This document shows, piece by piece, positions 10,371 to 22,626 of a stretch of DNA of 64,000 nt. Made by a program: the position numbers and the translations under genes. Numbering within the stretch: the stretch's first letter is position 1; the number at the start of each line of letters is the position of its first letter. The notes beneath the pieces are model-generated. The model had not been told where the DNA came from, did not search any database, and was given only the letters and a program-made list of their open reading frames with translations. Source of the DNA: Daucus carota subsp. sativus (Eukaryota; Streptophyta; Magnoliopsida; Apiales; Apiaceae); the NCBI RefSeq assembly GCF_001625215.2, contig NC_030381.2:2629131-2693130 (forward strand). Reading direction: 5' to 3'.

Positions 10371-12773
10371 CACATACACCTTTCCCTCATACTATTAAGT
10401 GATCAATCTATTAAATATCACCCGTATAAACCTTACTGAGATACAAGATCAGTTTGATAAGACGGATGTGAAATTACATAAATAGGTGCACAATTTGGGT
10501 TTAATTTCCATTAGGAATGCGATATTTAAAATAAAAAAGAAAGCCGTCATAGGTGGAAGGTTCAAAACTTTACGGTAAGGAATGTCACGATAATGCTACC
10601 ATCCTACTAGTATCCTAGAAAGAAAACCGAGTGGCGCCGCAAGATATACGTAATGGGTCCCATTTTATTTTATATGACAGCTCTTGATTGGACTATTTTA
10701 CTCTGCTTTTTTCGCTACAATTATTTTTCTGAAACATTTCACTCAATTATACATATTTTAAATAATATTTTATTAATATAAAATTATATTCACTATTTTC
10801 ATCCACAGCACTAACTTTATATATTAAATATTAGTTGATCCAACCACTTTCTTCACTACACCTATTTTATATATTTAAGTATTAGTGGGTCCTATCACTT
10901 TATTCACTTCTCTTATTTTTATTTCGCTAAATGTTTACATTTTTCTTATCCGCCATGTCATGCCTCGGGTATATAACTCCATATTACGGAGGGAGTATTA
11001 ATTAAATTTCTTTTTAAAACTTTTTAAATTTCTTCACATTTTAAATTAACATATATAAATATGGTCAAAAATATTTACACACGATTAATTTGAAGAATGA
11101 ATGAGCATGAAATGATTAATTTTCATTACTGTTAGTTGTTTCTTGTTACTGTAATGATCATTATCTAAAAAATATGATAATTCAATTTATAATTGCCTGC
11201 AAAACTGACGTTGAGTCATTTTAAGGTGCTGATTTACTAACATTAGTCTTGCATTGCTCTCAGAATCGTTGCATTTATTATTTATATACTTGTATACCTG
11301 CATCTTAATCCACTAGGTCATCACTTGCATTCTATGTATGTTGTCTTGTTTTCTAGATTACTGAATGAGCGGCCTTGGGGTGTGAATGATTTTACTTGTT
11401 TATTTACAGGTTAAGTTGAAGCAATTGTCAAACTAAAAAATTCTAATTGTGATCAACAGACCGTATTCTTCTGTTTTATTCGACAACGGAATCGATCCTG
11501 GAACTGTGTTAATGGTTGTATTAAATTTTTGCAGTCTTCAACTTGTGTATCTTTCTCTGAATTTGAAATGCAGGCCTTCAAATTATGTTGGTAAAAGCAT
11601 ATATAAAACTCATGTTTTTTCTTTGATATCATTTTTAGGGTGCATTATGGTCTTGGTTTGTAAGTATCAGTAGTCCTAATCGATCCCGTAGCTTATTAAT
11701 TGCTAGATTATATTTACTTTAGGTTCCAAAACAAGTTACATCAATTGAACTAGCAATCTGTTCCCAACTTAAAGAATGATCGGTTCTGCTAGCCAATAAG
11801 CTAGGTGGTTTGTGCTCCTAACTCTTTAGTCTTTAGTTTACTGGTTTTAACAGATGGGTAGTCCTTTGTCCATTTTTCTGGCAATATATACAATAAGTGG
11901 ATAATACATTTGATTCTGATGTAAAAGTTACTTCTCTGCAACGGTTTGAGGCCAACTATGAAATTCTGTCTGTATGTGGCATTGCGGAGTGGAGAATTAG
12001 TTTCTCTAAGCGTGAGTCATGCACACAGACAAACAAAACAAAATAAGATACTATAGATTTTAAGTCGGCAACTGGTAAACCATGTGTTTTCTTGGACCAC
12101 AGCCCTGCCCTGCCCAGCCCTTTCCGATATTGTTTTTCTGTCAACTATATTGTCCTGCAATTGAGGCTTGGATTGTGGACTTGTGGTCTGTCGAGTGGAA
12201 TATATTGAGATATGCTTAGTCGTCAAATGGAATAGAATCAGATACAAGTCAAAACATGATCAAGCTTGTGTTGTTTCAATCAAGGGAAAACATGATCTCC
12301 ATTCTGACCTTTGAACCGAATAGGAGATTATTTTGTTTGCTGTTTCAAGTGCTTATATTTCTCTACATTTTGTGTAGGTGACGATGAGTCCGGAGTCATT
12401 GTCAGGGTGATATAAGAGTTGCATTTGGTGGATTGGCCAACTGGCTTTCTTCTCTGGTAACAACTAAATTCACGTCAAGTTTCGGTTTAGCATGGAAATA
12501 AATCGATTTATACTATTTTGTGAGCATCTGTTTATAACTTCTGTTCTGACTTCCAATTTATTCACATATTAAAACCATGGTTAGATCTCATTAGTTTAGG
12601 AATTAATGCTCTTTATTCCGCCTTCTCGTCTGTTTCAGGGATCTTTTTATACAATTTTTGTGTTCATCTTATTTGCTTTTTACTCCTTCAACTTTCTTCA
12701 CATTTTCTTTAAATAATCAATCAGTCCTACGCTAATTCTTCGAACTTCAGTGTCAGGACTGCCAAGGTACTCC

Positions 12774-12887
12774 ATGGATGAATTATATATGAAAAAAGGT
12801 ACTTAATGGATGTCGGAGCGTGACAACTCAATGGATGAATTATATATGAAAAAAGGTACTCAATGGATGTCGGAGCGTGACAGCTCC
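12774..12887. repeat. 57-bp tandem duplication
   Basis: Two direct copies (12,774-12,830 and 12,831-12,887) start ATGGATGAATTATATATG and contain GGATGTCGGAGCGTGACA. Unit A has a single copy at the matching place (about 2,335-2,390), so the duplication is private to unit B. Confidence 0.85.
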
Positions 12888-13488
12888 TAACCGGAGTGGG
12901 ATAGAGAAAAAAATACATTTAACTTGTAGCTTTGTTGTATGGAATGGGAACATCATTTTTTTTAAGGTAAATCATTTTTCCGCATCTTTGGATACCAAGT
13001 CATTCCCGTTTTCATAATCCTCAGTTTCGTTCATGATTTTCATTCTCACAAGATACAGAAGCCCCAGACTTCTAGCTTTATAGTATAGATATTTTATTTA
13101 TATATTCATTGACTTCTACGCTTTATAGTATAGATATTTTATTTATATATTTATTTGTAAAATTATGTGTAATTTTACATAATTTACTATTCTTTCAGTG
13201 AAATTTTCGTCACAATTTATTATGGACATTGTAGCATTTGAAATACATGCAACGTCTTCACATTTATTTTAAGATGAGATAGTGTTGCGCCATTCATGAA
13301 GCACGAGATATATGCCCACACAGTTTGTAACACGGAGTCCTATATTACATGGGCTATTGATTATGTGTGCTTATATCTGGGGTATTTTTATATTATATCG
13401 GAATAAAATATTGGAGAAAATAAAATAATTCTATTATTTTATAAAATGACGTTATTTTAACAGGGGCAATTAATCTTGTAAGATTTTG

Positions 13489-13640
13489 TTGATAAGAAAT
13501 ACTTGGGAATATGCAAATAAATAAAAAGTTTATGGGAATATGCAAATAAATAAAATTTTGTTGATAACAAATACTTGGGAATAGGCAAATAAATAAAAAG
13601 TTTATGAGAATATGCAAATAAATAAAAAGTTTATAGGTGC
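13489..13640. repeat. Short tandem repeat cluster
   Basis: Variant copies of GGGAATATGCAAATAAATAA and AAAAGTTTAT recur about four times, within a longer TTTTGTTGATAA...ATACTTGGGAATA unit that occurs twice. This array creates an artificial antisense reading frame rich in INFLFIC repeats. Confidence 0.8.
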
Positions 13641-13994
13641 TTGAGTTATATATGTGCTGTTTTATAACCCGTGTTAAACGGAACCAGAACTTTAATATTT
13701 GTAATATAGATGTTTTCCTTGGATACCTTTTTTTTTCTTCCACAAAAAACGATTGTATTAAACCAAGATGGAAAGTTACAAATCTGGATGGACAGAGTTT
13801 TTTCGTTCAAGAAGGTATATCATCTAACCGAAAGTATGTACATACTCCGGATGCTTAGATAACATAACCTTTCAAGTCAGAAGAGATAACCCACAAAAAA
13901 GGGTCTCGTTAAAACCCTTCAAGAATACAACCCTGTGGGAAAAAACTCAAGGGGAAAAAGAGTGCCCCACAAAAATTACATCGATTATAAGAAC

Positions 13995-14466
13995 GGGTTA
14001 ATTATCAAGTTAGTCACTGAAGTGGGCTTAATGTATCAAATTGGTCACTGAACTCAAAACGGTATCAAGATGGTCACTGAAGTGGCCATAAATATCAAAC
14101 AGGTACCTTGAAATATAAGTTCAAGTAGTAAAAATATTATTTATAAAGTTCTACACATTATTTTTGAATGTTATCAAAATGAAATAAAAGGTTATGAATT
14201 CTAATATTTATGATAATATATTTAGATTTTATTAAGTTTATTTATTATTTATTTTTAATTAAAACAAAGAAAATAACTATATAATAAAATATAGTTTAAA
14301 AATAATGTGAAACTTTATAAATAATATTTTTACTGCTTGAACTCATATTTGAAGGTACTTGTTTGATATTTATGGTGACTTTAGTGACCATCTTGATACC
14401 GTTTTGAGTTCAGTGACCAATTTGATACATTAAGCCCACTTCAGTGACCAACTTGATAATTAACCC
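13995..14466. mobile_element. Foldback MITE with GGGTTAATTATC ends (472 bp)
   Basis: It begins GGGTTAATTATCAAGTTAGT and ends in the reverse complement (ATAATTAACCC). Arms of about 160 bp contain GGTCACTGAACTCAAAACGG on one side and its complement on the other. Flanks are ATTATAAGAAC on the left and ATTATAGAAC on the right, an imperfect copy suggesting a duplication of about 10 bp. It has no ORF and shares terminal style with 9,734-10,323 and 53,184-53,584. Confidence 0.8.
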
Positions 14467-16556
14467 ATTATAGAACAGACTAAAAAGAGATGTCTTCTTT
14501 AATCCGGAGTATGTATCATTATTTCCTCCACTCTCCTGCCCTGAAAAAATACAATACAAAAGAACATAATAAGTACATACCAACAATAAAATAATAAAAC
14601 TAATTAATAAGACAGATGAAAAGGTTTAAAAAACCCATAATTAAATAAAAAATATAAGAATATAATATAATTTTTTATTTAATAAAAGAGTAAATCAGAA
14701 CTAATATTAAACAAATTAAAGAAATCTACGATAAGAGATCTCTTTGGTTGGATACATAATAGAAATCCCATATGTATCATATTGAAGTATTGATGGAATT
14801 GAACACTTGTGAATCGAATATATCGAATATATAGATGCATAGATTTTTTTATACATCTTGGAATATTCAAAACGTTGGCCTTGATTGTTTTTCTTTTTCC
14901 TGTGTTTCAGAGTGATTTTAGCTTTTATAGTTTTGAGTTGCTCGATTATATAGTGTCATTTGAATTGCATGCCAGCTTGTCACACTAGTGTAGAGTGAGC
15001 TTGGGGTGCACCGCTCATGAAGTAGCAACATATAAGCTTAGAATATTATTATATTTCGATATTGAGATGCAATCTCCTTGTCTCGTATTCCTATTATATT
15101 TTTTAAAAAAATGACTGAGGATATTTATAATCATATATTAGGATAAAATATCGGAGGAATTTAAAATATCACACACCTTTTGATGTCACGTCGGCAACTT
15201 TACAATTAGATGTATCAACAAAGACTCGACAAATAATTAATTTAATTTTGTATGATATTATTTGTCAGTAGTGTCATAAGATTTCGACCGCCTACTTTGT
15301 TGAAAAGAAAAAAAAGTTACGAAATACCTTTGACTTAGCCCCTCCGTCCCCTTAGATTATATACATTGAAGTGCGTGTAGAGTAGTGAAAGAAAACGTGA
15401 TAAATTAAATGGCACAGATGAAGTATATCTCTAGAAAAATCATAACTCATGCTTGTCATGCATACATAATATTATATAAAAATTTGTTGTGACTTGTGTT
15501 GTTACGGGATGGCTTTGGGATGTGGTTGGGAGTGAAGCTTTTTTACACCGAATGGGATATGTTTGTAAGAGAATAATGTAAAGTATACTTTTATATAAGT
15601 AAAATTTTATATTTTAAGAGCATTACATCTTTTCAAATATTCGGTAAGACCTTCATAAATTAATAATGTCAAATCAATTTGTTGAGATTATTAATTAATC
15701 ACGACCAAGCAGAAGCTATCGTTATTATTTTGGTTTTGAAAAATTTATAGTTCAAATCTTAATATAATACATGTTATTAGCTTTTACTGTAATATTTTAG
15801 ATCTTGATTTGTTCGAGTTGGCTTGACGTTGCCGATCTTAAAGTCGAACCAGGTTACTCTCCGTCTCGTCAGATAATTTACGTTTATTATTTGAATGTAT
15901 TTTGAGACTTTTGTAAAATATAATTATATAAATCTAGTGTAGGTGACGGGGAGTCGTTGTCAGGATCGGCAAACTGGCCTTATCGTCTGGCAACACCTAA
16001 CTTTCACATCAACCCTCTGTTTGTCAGAAAAATTAAATTCGGGCGGAAATAGAATGAAATATGTATTTTTCATTAGCATCATTCATAATCTATATTCGTA
16101 TGTCTTTTAATTTATTCAAACATTTGAAAGGAACATAAATCTCATAAATTTTTCTATTTTTTTTCTTATATTTTTTCACATTTTGTCGTCCACTTATATC
16201 AGATTTCATTCCATCCAACCGAACGGAATAGCTCAAATCCAATGAGAAGCGAGCAGGCGGAGTCATTAAAGCTGTGTCCATTCACGTTCAGCTGGTGGTC
16301 AGGAGTTCTTTATCAGCTTCACATTATATGTACTTCACCAGAAAGACAAGTCACTTTGTGGCTTGTAAATTTTCCAAAATCATAACTGACTTCGTCCCAA
16401 AGCAATAAAGTCAATGTTCTTTTTTTTTTCTTCCCGGAAAGCCCATGTTCTTTGTTGAGTTGCAATCAATTGATGTGTTCAGAATTAAAGTGGTAATTGA
16501 GTCGACACTGATGGTGACCGTAAGAGAGAAAATGTATTTTTATTATTAACTTGTTA

Positions 16557-16838
16557 CTCGTTCCATTCTATTTTAATTTTCATTTTTTGACTTGACACAA
16601 TTATCAAGATGTGCAATTATTAAGTTATACTATCATCGATGTAAGTTTTATTTTTTCAATTTTGTCCATCAACCATGAATAAATTTCAATGAGAGTTTCA
16701 AAGGTAAGGATATTGAAGTAAAAAGAATATTCCACTTGTATTGAGAACATAAGCAATTGTCTTGAAAATATAAATCTGACACTTAATTTGGAATTCAAAC
16801 CCAGTCAAAATACGACACTTAAAAAGAAATGGAAGGAG
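16557..16838. mobile_element. Stowaway-like MITE (282 bp)
   Basis: The ends CTCGTTCCATTCTATTTTAA and AAAAAGAAATGGAAGGAG are imperfect inverted repeats flanked by TA (16,555-16,556 and 16,839-16,840). Unit A carries the empty site at about 5,400-5,425 (ACTTGTTAGTTGTTACCATA), supporting insertion after the duplication. Confidence 0.8.
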
Positions 16839-17697
16839 TATCATATTGAACTTCTATGTCAAATAACCGGCTCATCCAATCCTCCGATCCAACAATATAA
16901 CAGAATTTTATACTCTTTGATACTCTTAAAAGCTCACTTAATTTGAGATATTATTAGGAATAGAGATTGGATCATGAGCGTTCATTTTTTGATATTATTT
17001 TGTCTTTATAATTTATGAAAATATTAGGGATGATGGGAAGTCAGAATTCTAAATTGCTATGAGAATGAACTTTGATATTACATTTTTAAGGATAAGACCC
17101 TAAATACCACACTACTAGTAGAGAAGATGAAAACAAGTATCATTTTGCAATTTAAAATCCTAGAGAATGTCGTGTTTATTTTTTTTTTAGTTTTTAAAAT
17201 CGGATTGTCTAGCATTTTGAAACTCTAAATACTATTTAATATAACATTCATACTAAAATTATATATCATTGTTATATTCAATAGGGATTTTTAGACTTAA
17301 ATACAACAAAATGCCTGGTTCTTTGGTGATCTCTAGTTTGATCGGGGAAATCACAGAAAAAATGTAGTGTTTTCTTTAAAAATCAAAATATTTGATTATT
17401 TAATATTAATATATGATATTTAGGATCATTTTTTCTAACTCTCATATTTGGACACTACATCAGAAAATTATAACATAGGGACCTTTCTCTCGTACAAAGT
17501 GATCCATGTTTTAAGTATCACCTGTGTTAAATCTCACGAGAGGAGCTTATCAAACTGATCTTGTATCTGCATAATCCAGTGATAAGACGACTGTGAAATT
17601 ACATGTATAGGTGCACAATTTGGGTTTAATTTCTGGTAGGAATGCGATATTTAAAATAAAAAAGAAAGCCGTCATAGATGGAAGGTCCAAACCTTTA

Positions 17698-18267
17698 CTC
17701 CCTCCGTCCCAATCATTTGTATACAAATGGTTGGGATACGGAGACCAAGAAAAATGGTAAGAAATGAGTAAAGTTAGATGAAAAGTAGGTGAAGTGGTGA
17801 GACCCATTTATTTTTAATAATAGATTTGGGATAGTGGAGGAAAGTAGTGGGTGTAATAGTGTTTTTATTATTATAAAATGAAGATAGTGGAAGAAAGTAG
17901 TGGGTGTAATACTCCCTCCGTCCCAATTCTTTTGGCTTGTTTGACTTTTTATGGTCAAATTGACCAAACTTTGACTGAAATTTATATATATTAAATCATT
18001 GAAAAAGATTATAAAAAATATATTACCAAAATCTACATTTGTTCTACTTTAAGATGTATGTTTCGGATTTTGAAAATCATATAAGAATAATTAGTTATTA
18101 TCAGTCAAAATTTGGTCAGTTTGACCATAAAAAGTCAAACAAGCCAAAAGAATTGGGACGGAGGGAGTAATATTTTATATTATAAAAATTTACTATTTTA
18201 GGTATGTATACAATTGATGGGACGTCCCAAAAAGGAAACTGTATACAATTCACTGGGACGGAGGGAG
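17698..18267. mobile_element. Stowaway MITE hosting a second Stowaway
   Basis: The outer element begins CTCCCTCCGTCCCAATCATT and ends ATTCACTGGGACGGAGGGAG, with TA on both sides (17,696-17,697 and 18,268-18,269). Unit A has the empty site (CTTTACGGTAAGGAATGTCA at about 10,568). The inner sequence at 17,912-18,167 is a separate insertion. Confidence 0.9.
17912..18167. mobile_element. Nested Stowaway MITE (256 bp)
   Basis: It begins CTCCCTCCGTCCCAATTCTT and ends AAGAATTGGGACGGAGGGAG, a perfect terminal inverted repeat that continues inward (GGCTTGTTTGACTTTTTATG and its complement). TA flanks are at 17,910-17,911 and 18,168-18,169. It sits inside the Stowaway at 17,698-18,267 and looks younger because its arms are nearly identical. 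Confidence 0.92.
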
Positions 18268-18412
18268 TACAGTAAAGGAATGTCACGATAATGCTACCCG
18301 TCCTAGAAAGAAAACCGAGTGGCGCCGCAAGATATACGTAATGGGTCCCATTTTATATGACAGCTCTTGATTGGACTATTTTACTGCTTCACCCCTGTGT
18401 GAATCAATATTA

Positions 18413-18635
18413 AGGACCGTTTGCCCAAACTTGAAATAATTACTACTTAAAATAAAGAAGTGGAGTAGAGGATAGAAGTAAATAAGTTAATAAAATATTT
18501 GGAAAAGAAACAGAAGCTGTGAGAGACAAACTCTTCACAGCTTCTTAAAAGTGCTTATACTTCTTTACACACAAACGAGTCAAGAAAAGCAGAAATCAGA
18601 AGCAGAAGCTGCTTTGGGTTCCCAAACAGGCCCTA
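18413..18635. mobile_element. hAT-like MITE
   Basis: The ends AGGACCGTTTGCCCAAA and TTCCCAAACAGGCCCT form a GTTTG/CAAAC inverted repeat with an AAGTGCTTATACTTCTT core, as in many plant hAT-derived MITEs. The matching place in unit A (after GGACTATTTTACT, about 10,690) lacks it. I could not define an exact 8-bp duplication. Confidence 0.55.
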
Positions 18636-18639
18636 AAGC

Positions 18640-19362
18640 CGTCTCCAACCGTGGAACTAGTTTTTGACCTAAATCTTGATCCAAATTTATACCGAACCAT
18701 CTCCTCATTCCAATAGTTTGGCCTAAATTTTGGTCTAAATTCATACATCAATATTTTATTCTTCTAACAATTTTTATATTATTATTCTAATCTTTTTAAC
18801 AATAATATAAGATTTCATATTAATATTAAACTCAATAAATTCATTAGATTAGTAAAGCACTAAATTTAAACAAAGAAAATAAAGGAAAACTTAACATTTT
18901 ATTGAATTAACTAAAATAAAATTTACAAATATTCAATACTACTCCGGATTATTATATTGTTCCCACAAATACTAAATTAACGCATCTCAATAGTCCAAGA
19001 AATTATTGAAATCGAGCATTTTAATGTGTTGTTAATTTGAATTATATTAAGATTATTTAATTTTATTATATTTTATAATTAATATATATGATTATTTAAG
19101 TAAAATATATTAAATATAATTTATAAATATTTAATAATTATATTAACATAAAATCATTTAATTAACTAAATATACAAAAAATAAAAAGTTATTATTATAT
19201 TATTAAAAAGATTTAGGCCGGTGAATAGTGCCGGTCTAAATTTAGACCGGTACTGTTGACCGGCCTAAATTTGGACCAAGATTTAGGCCAATGTTGGGTG
19301 GATTTAGACCGAAACCGACCCAAATTTGGACCTTTAGACCATTGTTGGATTTGCCCTAAGTC
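18640..19362. mobile_element. Probable MITE with GGTCTAAA-rich ends
   Basis: The left part has GTCTCCAACCGTGG, TTTGACCTAAATCTTG and GGCCTAAATTTTGG. The right part has complementary CCTAAATTTGGACC, TTTAGACC and ATTGTTGGATTTGCCC. The middle is plain AT-rich DNA. It is absent from the same place in unit A. The repeat structure is imperfect and the superfamily is uncertain. Confidence 0.5.
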
Positions 19363-20537
19363 TCCTGTTCTTTCTGTCTCATTCGTATCTGTACGATTTT
19401 TTTATTAATGTTTCACTCAATTATATATATTTCAAATAAAATTTTATTAATATAAAATTACATTCACTACTTTCTTCCACTAAACTAGCCTTATATATTA
19501 AATATTAGTTGATTCCACCACTTTCAGCACGCTACACCCACTTTATATATTTAAATATTAGTTGGTCACATCACTTTATCAACTTTTCTTATTTTTACTT
19601 GGATAAAAGTTTATCCTCCGTGACATACCTCGTGCATATAGCTCTATGTTACGGAGGGAGTATTAATTAATTTTTTTACAACTTATATGTAATAATCTAA
19701 TATGAATTTTTCACAATTTTTATTAACATATATAAATATGGTAAAAAATATTTAAACACGATTAATCCTAGAAATTATAATTGATTAGAAGTTTAATAAA
19801 TTTTTAATTCATGTTTACCATAATAATTAAAAAATATTCACAATGTCACGTCATGGAACATTATTTAAAATATTTTAATAAACATTTCAATATTATCTAT
19901 ATTTTTAAAAAAAGGAAGAATCAAATTAAATAATGAAAAACCATACGAAAGTTGAACAAGTATAAAATAAATCATATAACTGATTAATATAAATTTTGTG
20001 GAAACATAGTCAAGCGATTGGTTGAAATTGATATATTTATATGTATAAGCTTCATCATAAATAATTTAAGTTAAGAATCATGATTATCTCATATAAATTT
20101 TTATTATTGAATTAACTCGCGAAAATGGGCAGAATTAATTTCATAGACATTGCATTGAATGACACTAAAAAACACAAAATCAAATGTTATGGAATCCTCT
20201 ATCATAATTTTATTGTTACAAGATCAACAACATATTTGTGTTTTAATCACTTTTGACCTTGTACAAACCTTGTGACATTCAACTACATAGTGTCATTTGA
20301 ATCACATGTTAATCTTTCCACAATATTTAACACTGAGCTAGCGGTACACCATTGGTGAAAGAGCACCGTGTTACACCCACATTTCGTAACATGTTGTTCT
20401 GTATAATTTTATTTTATGGACTATTATTGTACAATTTTGTTCGTTTGTATTTTGTTTTACTTTTCAATAAAACTTGCCACAATCCAAGATGTCATGCTGA
20501 TATATAGGAGGATGCTAAAATTATATGAATACTGGGT

Positions 20538-21675
20538 TGGGTGAGCAAACGGTCGGTTCGATCGAAAACCGAATCAAACCGAAATAGCCGAAAACTGAAC
20601 TTTCATGTTTTGGTAATCGAATCGATCGTCTTTCAAATCGAACCGAACCGAAACGAAAATATTCGGTTTTTTCGATTCGGTTAAAACCGAACTTTATATT
20701 TAAAAAAATACTTCATCGAAAATAAAAAAAATACAACTAAAGTGGTTAATACAGAGAGTTTATTCTTTATCAAACTTACACTGAACAAAAACAGCAAGCA
20801 GAATTCTCATGAATGCATATCAAAGTCGGAATGTAATCAAAGAAAAATGCAAATTGATGAATGGTTGAGAATTTGAAATATTAGTCCAAAGTTTTATGGT
20901 AAGTTCTGACTTTCTCTTTGTTGAATTTCTTTCTCTCCCTTGTTATATAAATCATCATCAGTGAGCTCCTCTCATTTCAACTCATCTGAAGTTTACCAAG
21001 TACTTCTCAAAGTTACATTCCATAGCAGAAGCCAGAATACCAATATGGTTGCTTTTACATTTACAAATCTAGTAACCCTCTTTAGTCTTAACTCTTAACT
21101 GATACATTGTTGGCAGTTGCAGAATCCAACCGAAACTTCCCAAACAACAATCAGAAGTCGAGACAAATCATCGTTGGAGGGGATCAAAATGGGCGATTCG
21201 GATTTAACTACACTCAGGGTCCTATTAATAAAAAAATTTTTAAGTTACAAACTTTTTTTTGGAATTTTTTTTATTCTCCCAACATGTTAATCCTTAGTTA
21301 TCGAAAGTATCTATGTTGAAAATAATTGAAAAAACATCATAAATTTAAAAATAATGTACAGATAAATTGTGCATTCAACACATTTCTAAATTAGGTTCAA
21401 CATTGGGTGTAGAACATTGATTATCATTGTGTTGAATATATCTATAATGATGCTTAAACTATATCTTTGGGGTCTGGGTAGGATCTAGAAAGATAAATAT
21501 TGGTTATATAATACGTTTTACTTAGTTCTTGCATTGAAAAATTAGTTTATGTACTTTTCCAACACAATTTTAATCGATGTTCATCAAAATATCTTTAAAA
21601 AATGTTGAACTCAAGTTATATATGTGTTGAACAAAAAAAGTTTGTAGTTTGTAAGTATGTACCAGAACCCTCCCC

Positions 21676-21723
<48 letters not shown>

Positions 21724-21899
21724 TTTCGGTTAAACCGAATTAATGATTTTCGGAAGCCGGACCGAACCGAACTTTTAGTTCGGTTAAAACCGAAAACCGA
21801 CCTAACCGGAGTTTTAAAAAATTCCAAACCAAACCGGACCGAATTTCGACGGTTCGGTTCGGTTATTCCACTTCGTTTCGGTTCGGTTTGCTAGGCCTT
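20538..21899. mobile_element. MULE-like element with CGGTTCGG-rich ends (1.36 kb)
   Basis: The block is flanked by a perfect 10-bp duplication, AATACTGGGT (20,528-20,537 and 21,900-21,909). Both subterminal regions are full of CGGTTCGGTT and AACCGAACCG blocks in opposite orientation, and the ends share GCAAACCGNNCGG. Target size fits the Mutator-like class. The interior has no recognisable transposase. A 70-codon open stretch at 21,107-21,319 is not similar to anything I know. A (TA)n tract lies at 21,682-21,716. Confidence 0.75.
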
Positions 21900-22618
21900 A
21901 ATACTGGGTGAAACATATGCTAGGAATAAGAGGGGATACGTTTACCCGAATCATCGGAATTATTGTCTATGACCTATTAATAAGCATTTTAATTTATTAA
22001 AAAAATTATGCAAATATAGTTATTTTTTAAATAAGGAATCAAATTAAAATTTAAATCTAAATTTTAATTTGATATATGAATTGAACATCTGGGTTAAGTC
22101 TAACTATACTACTATTGTACCTGTGGTTAAACTTAAAATGTGATCACTACAGGAAGAGTATTGATTTTATATTTTGACGCCGACTTATTTGAACTCCTGA
22201 CTTATATTGGAAAACAACTAAACAAGTTTAATAAATTTAGATCTGTCAAAAAAAAAGTTTAATAAATTTAGAAATAAAGTTTGACAAATCAAATAATTCC
22301 AGGGTTGTTTTTCATAAATACCAAAATATCATAATTTTTCTAAAAACACCGTTCAAAACAGTTATAACATTAAATATAATCACGTTGGAACACAGTTGCA
22401 ACTACCTGTCTACGGTCTACCTATACAACAATTTTGACCCTATTTTTTCGAAAAAAATTCAAAAATATGAATATTTTACAAATTTCCCAAAATTTAAACA
22501 TTCTCCGTAATTTTATTTTAAACTGATCTTGTTATTTTAAACAGCAGAAATCAAGGAGGGAGTGAATGAGTGTCGGTCGTTTCTTGGCTTCTGTGTCTAT
22601 ACCCATAAATAATGTATG

Positions 22619-22626
22619 TATATAAA
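22619..22626 (+). promoter_or_regulatory. TATA box, PAE-1 promoter
   Basis: TATATAAA lies about 100 bp before the 5' splice site of the non-coding first exon (which ends at 22,754). A CT-rich stretch (CTATGTCTCTCTCTCATTGG), typical of plant transcript starts, follows about 20 bp downstream. The 21,910-22,560 stretch upstream shows nothing else recognisable. Confidence 0.55.

Larger units (their letters stand above)
530..11090 (+). repeat. Tandem segmental duplication, unit A
   Basis: Unit A starts at TTGAAGAATGGATGAGCATG (about 534), which recurs almost exactly at about 11,091, where unit B starts. Collinear matching blocks follow all along. Examples are 530-2,870 with 11,091-13,340, 4,190-5,478 with 14,940-16,890, 9,013-9,530 with 16,895-17,480, and 10,440-10,690 with 17,575-18,385. 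Gaps between blocks are mostly identifiable insertions (Stowaway elements, a Helitron, a hAT-like element). No intact gene is seen. A sub-block at 1,890-2,150 is also related to 4,790-5,020, so the unit itself contains an older internal duplication. Origin and function are unknown. Confidence 0.85.
11091..19770 (+). repeat. Tandem segmental duplication, unit B
   Basis: This is the second, direct copy of the block described as unit A. It ends around 19,770, where ATATATAAATATGG and ACACGATTAAT match the end of unit A at about 11,050-11,090. It lacks the unit A Helitron and its 3,851 Stowaway. It carries its own insertions instead: a foldback element at 13,995, Stowaways at 16,557 and 17,698, and MITEs at 18,413 and about 18,640. 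The two copies are clearly alignable by eye but diverged by substitutions and small indels, so the duplication is not recent. Confidence 0.85.

Noticed and set aside
13393..13743. Antisense frame of 116 codons with repeated INFLFIC motifs
   Set aside because: The repeats in the peptide come from the short DNA tandem array at 13,489-13,640.
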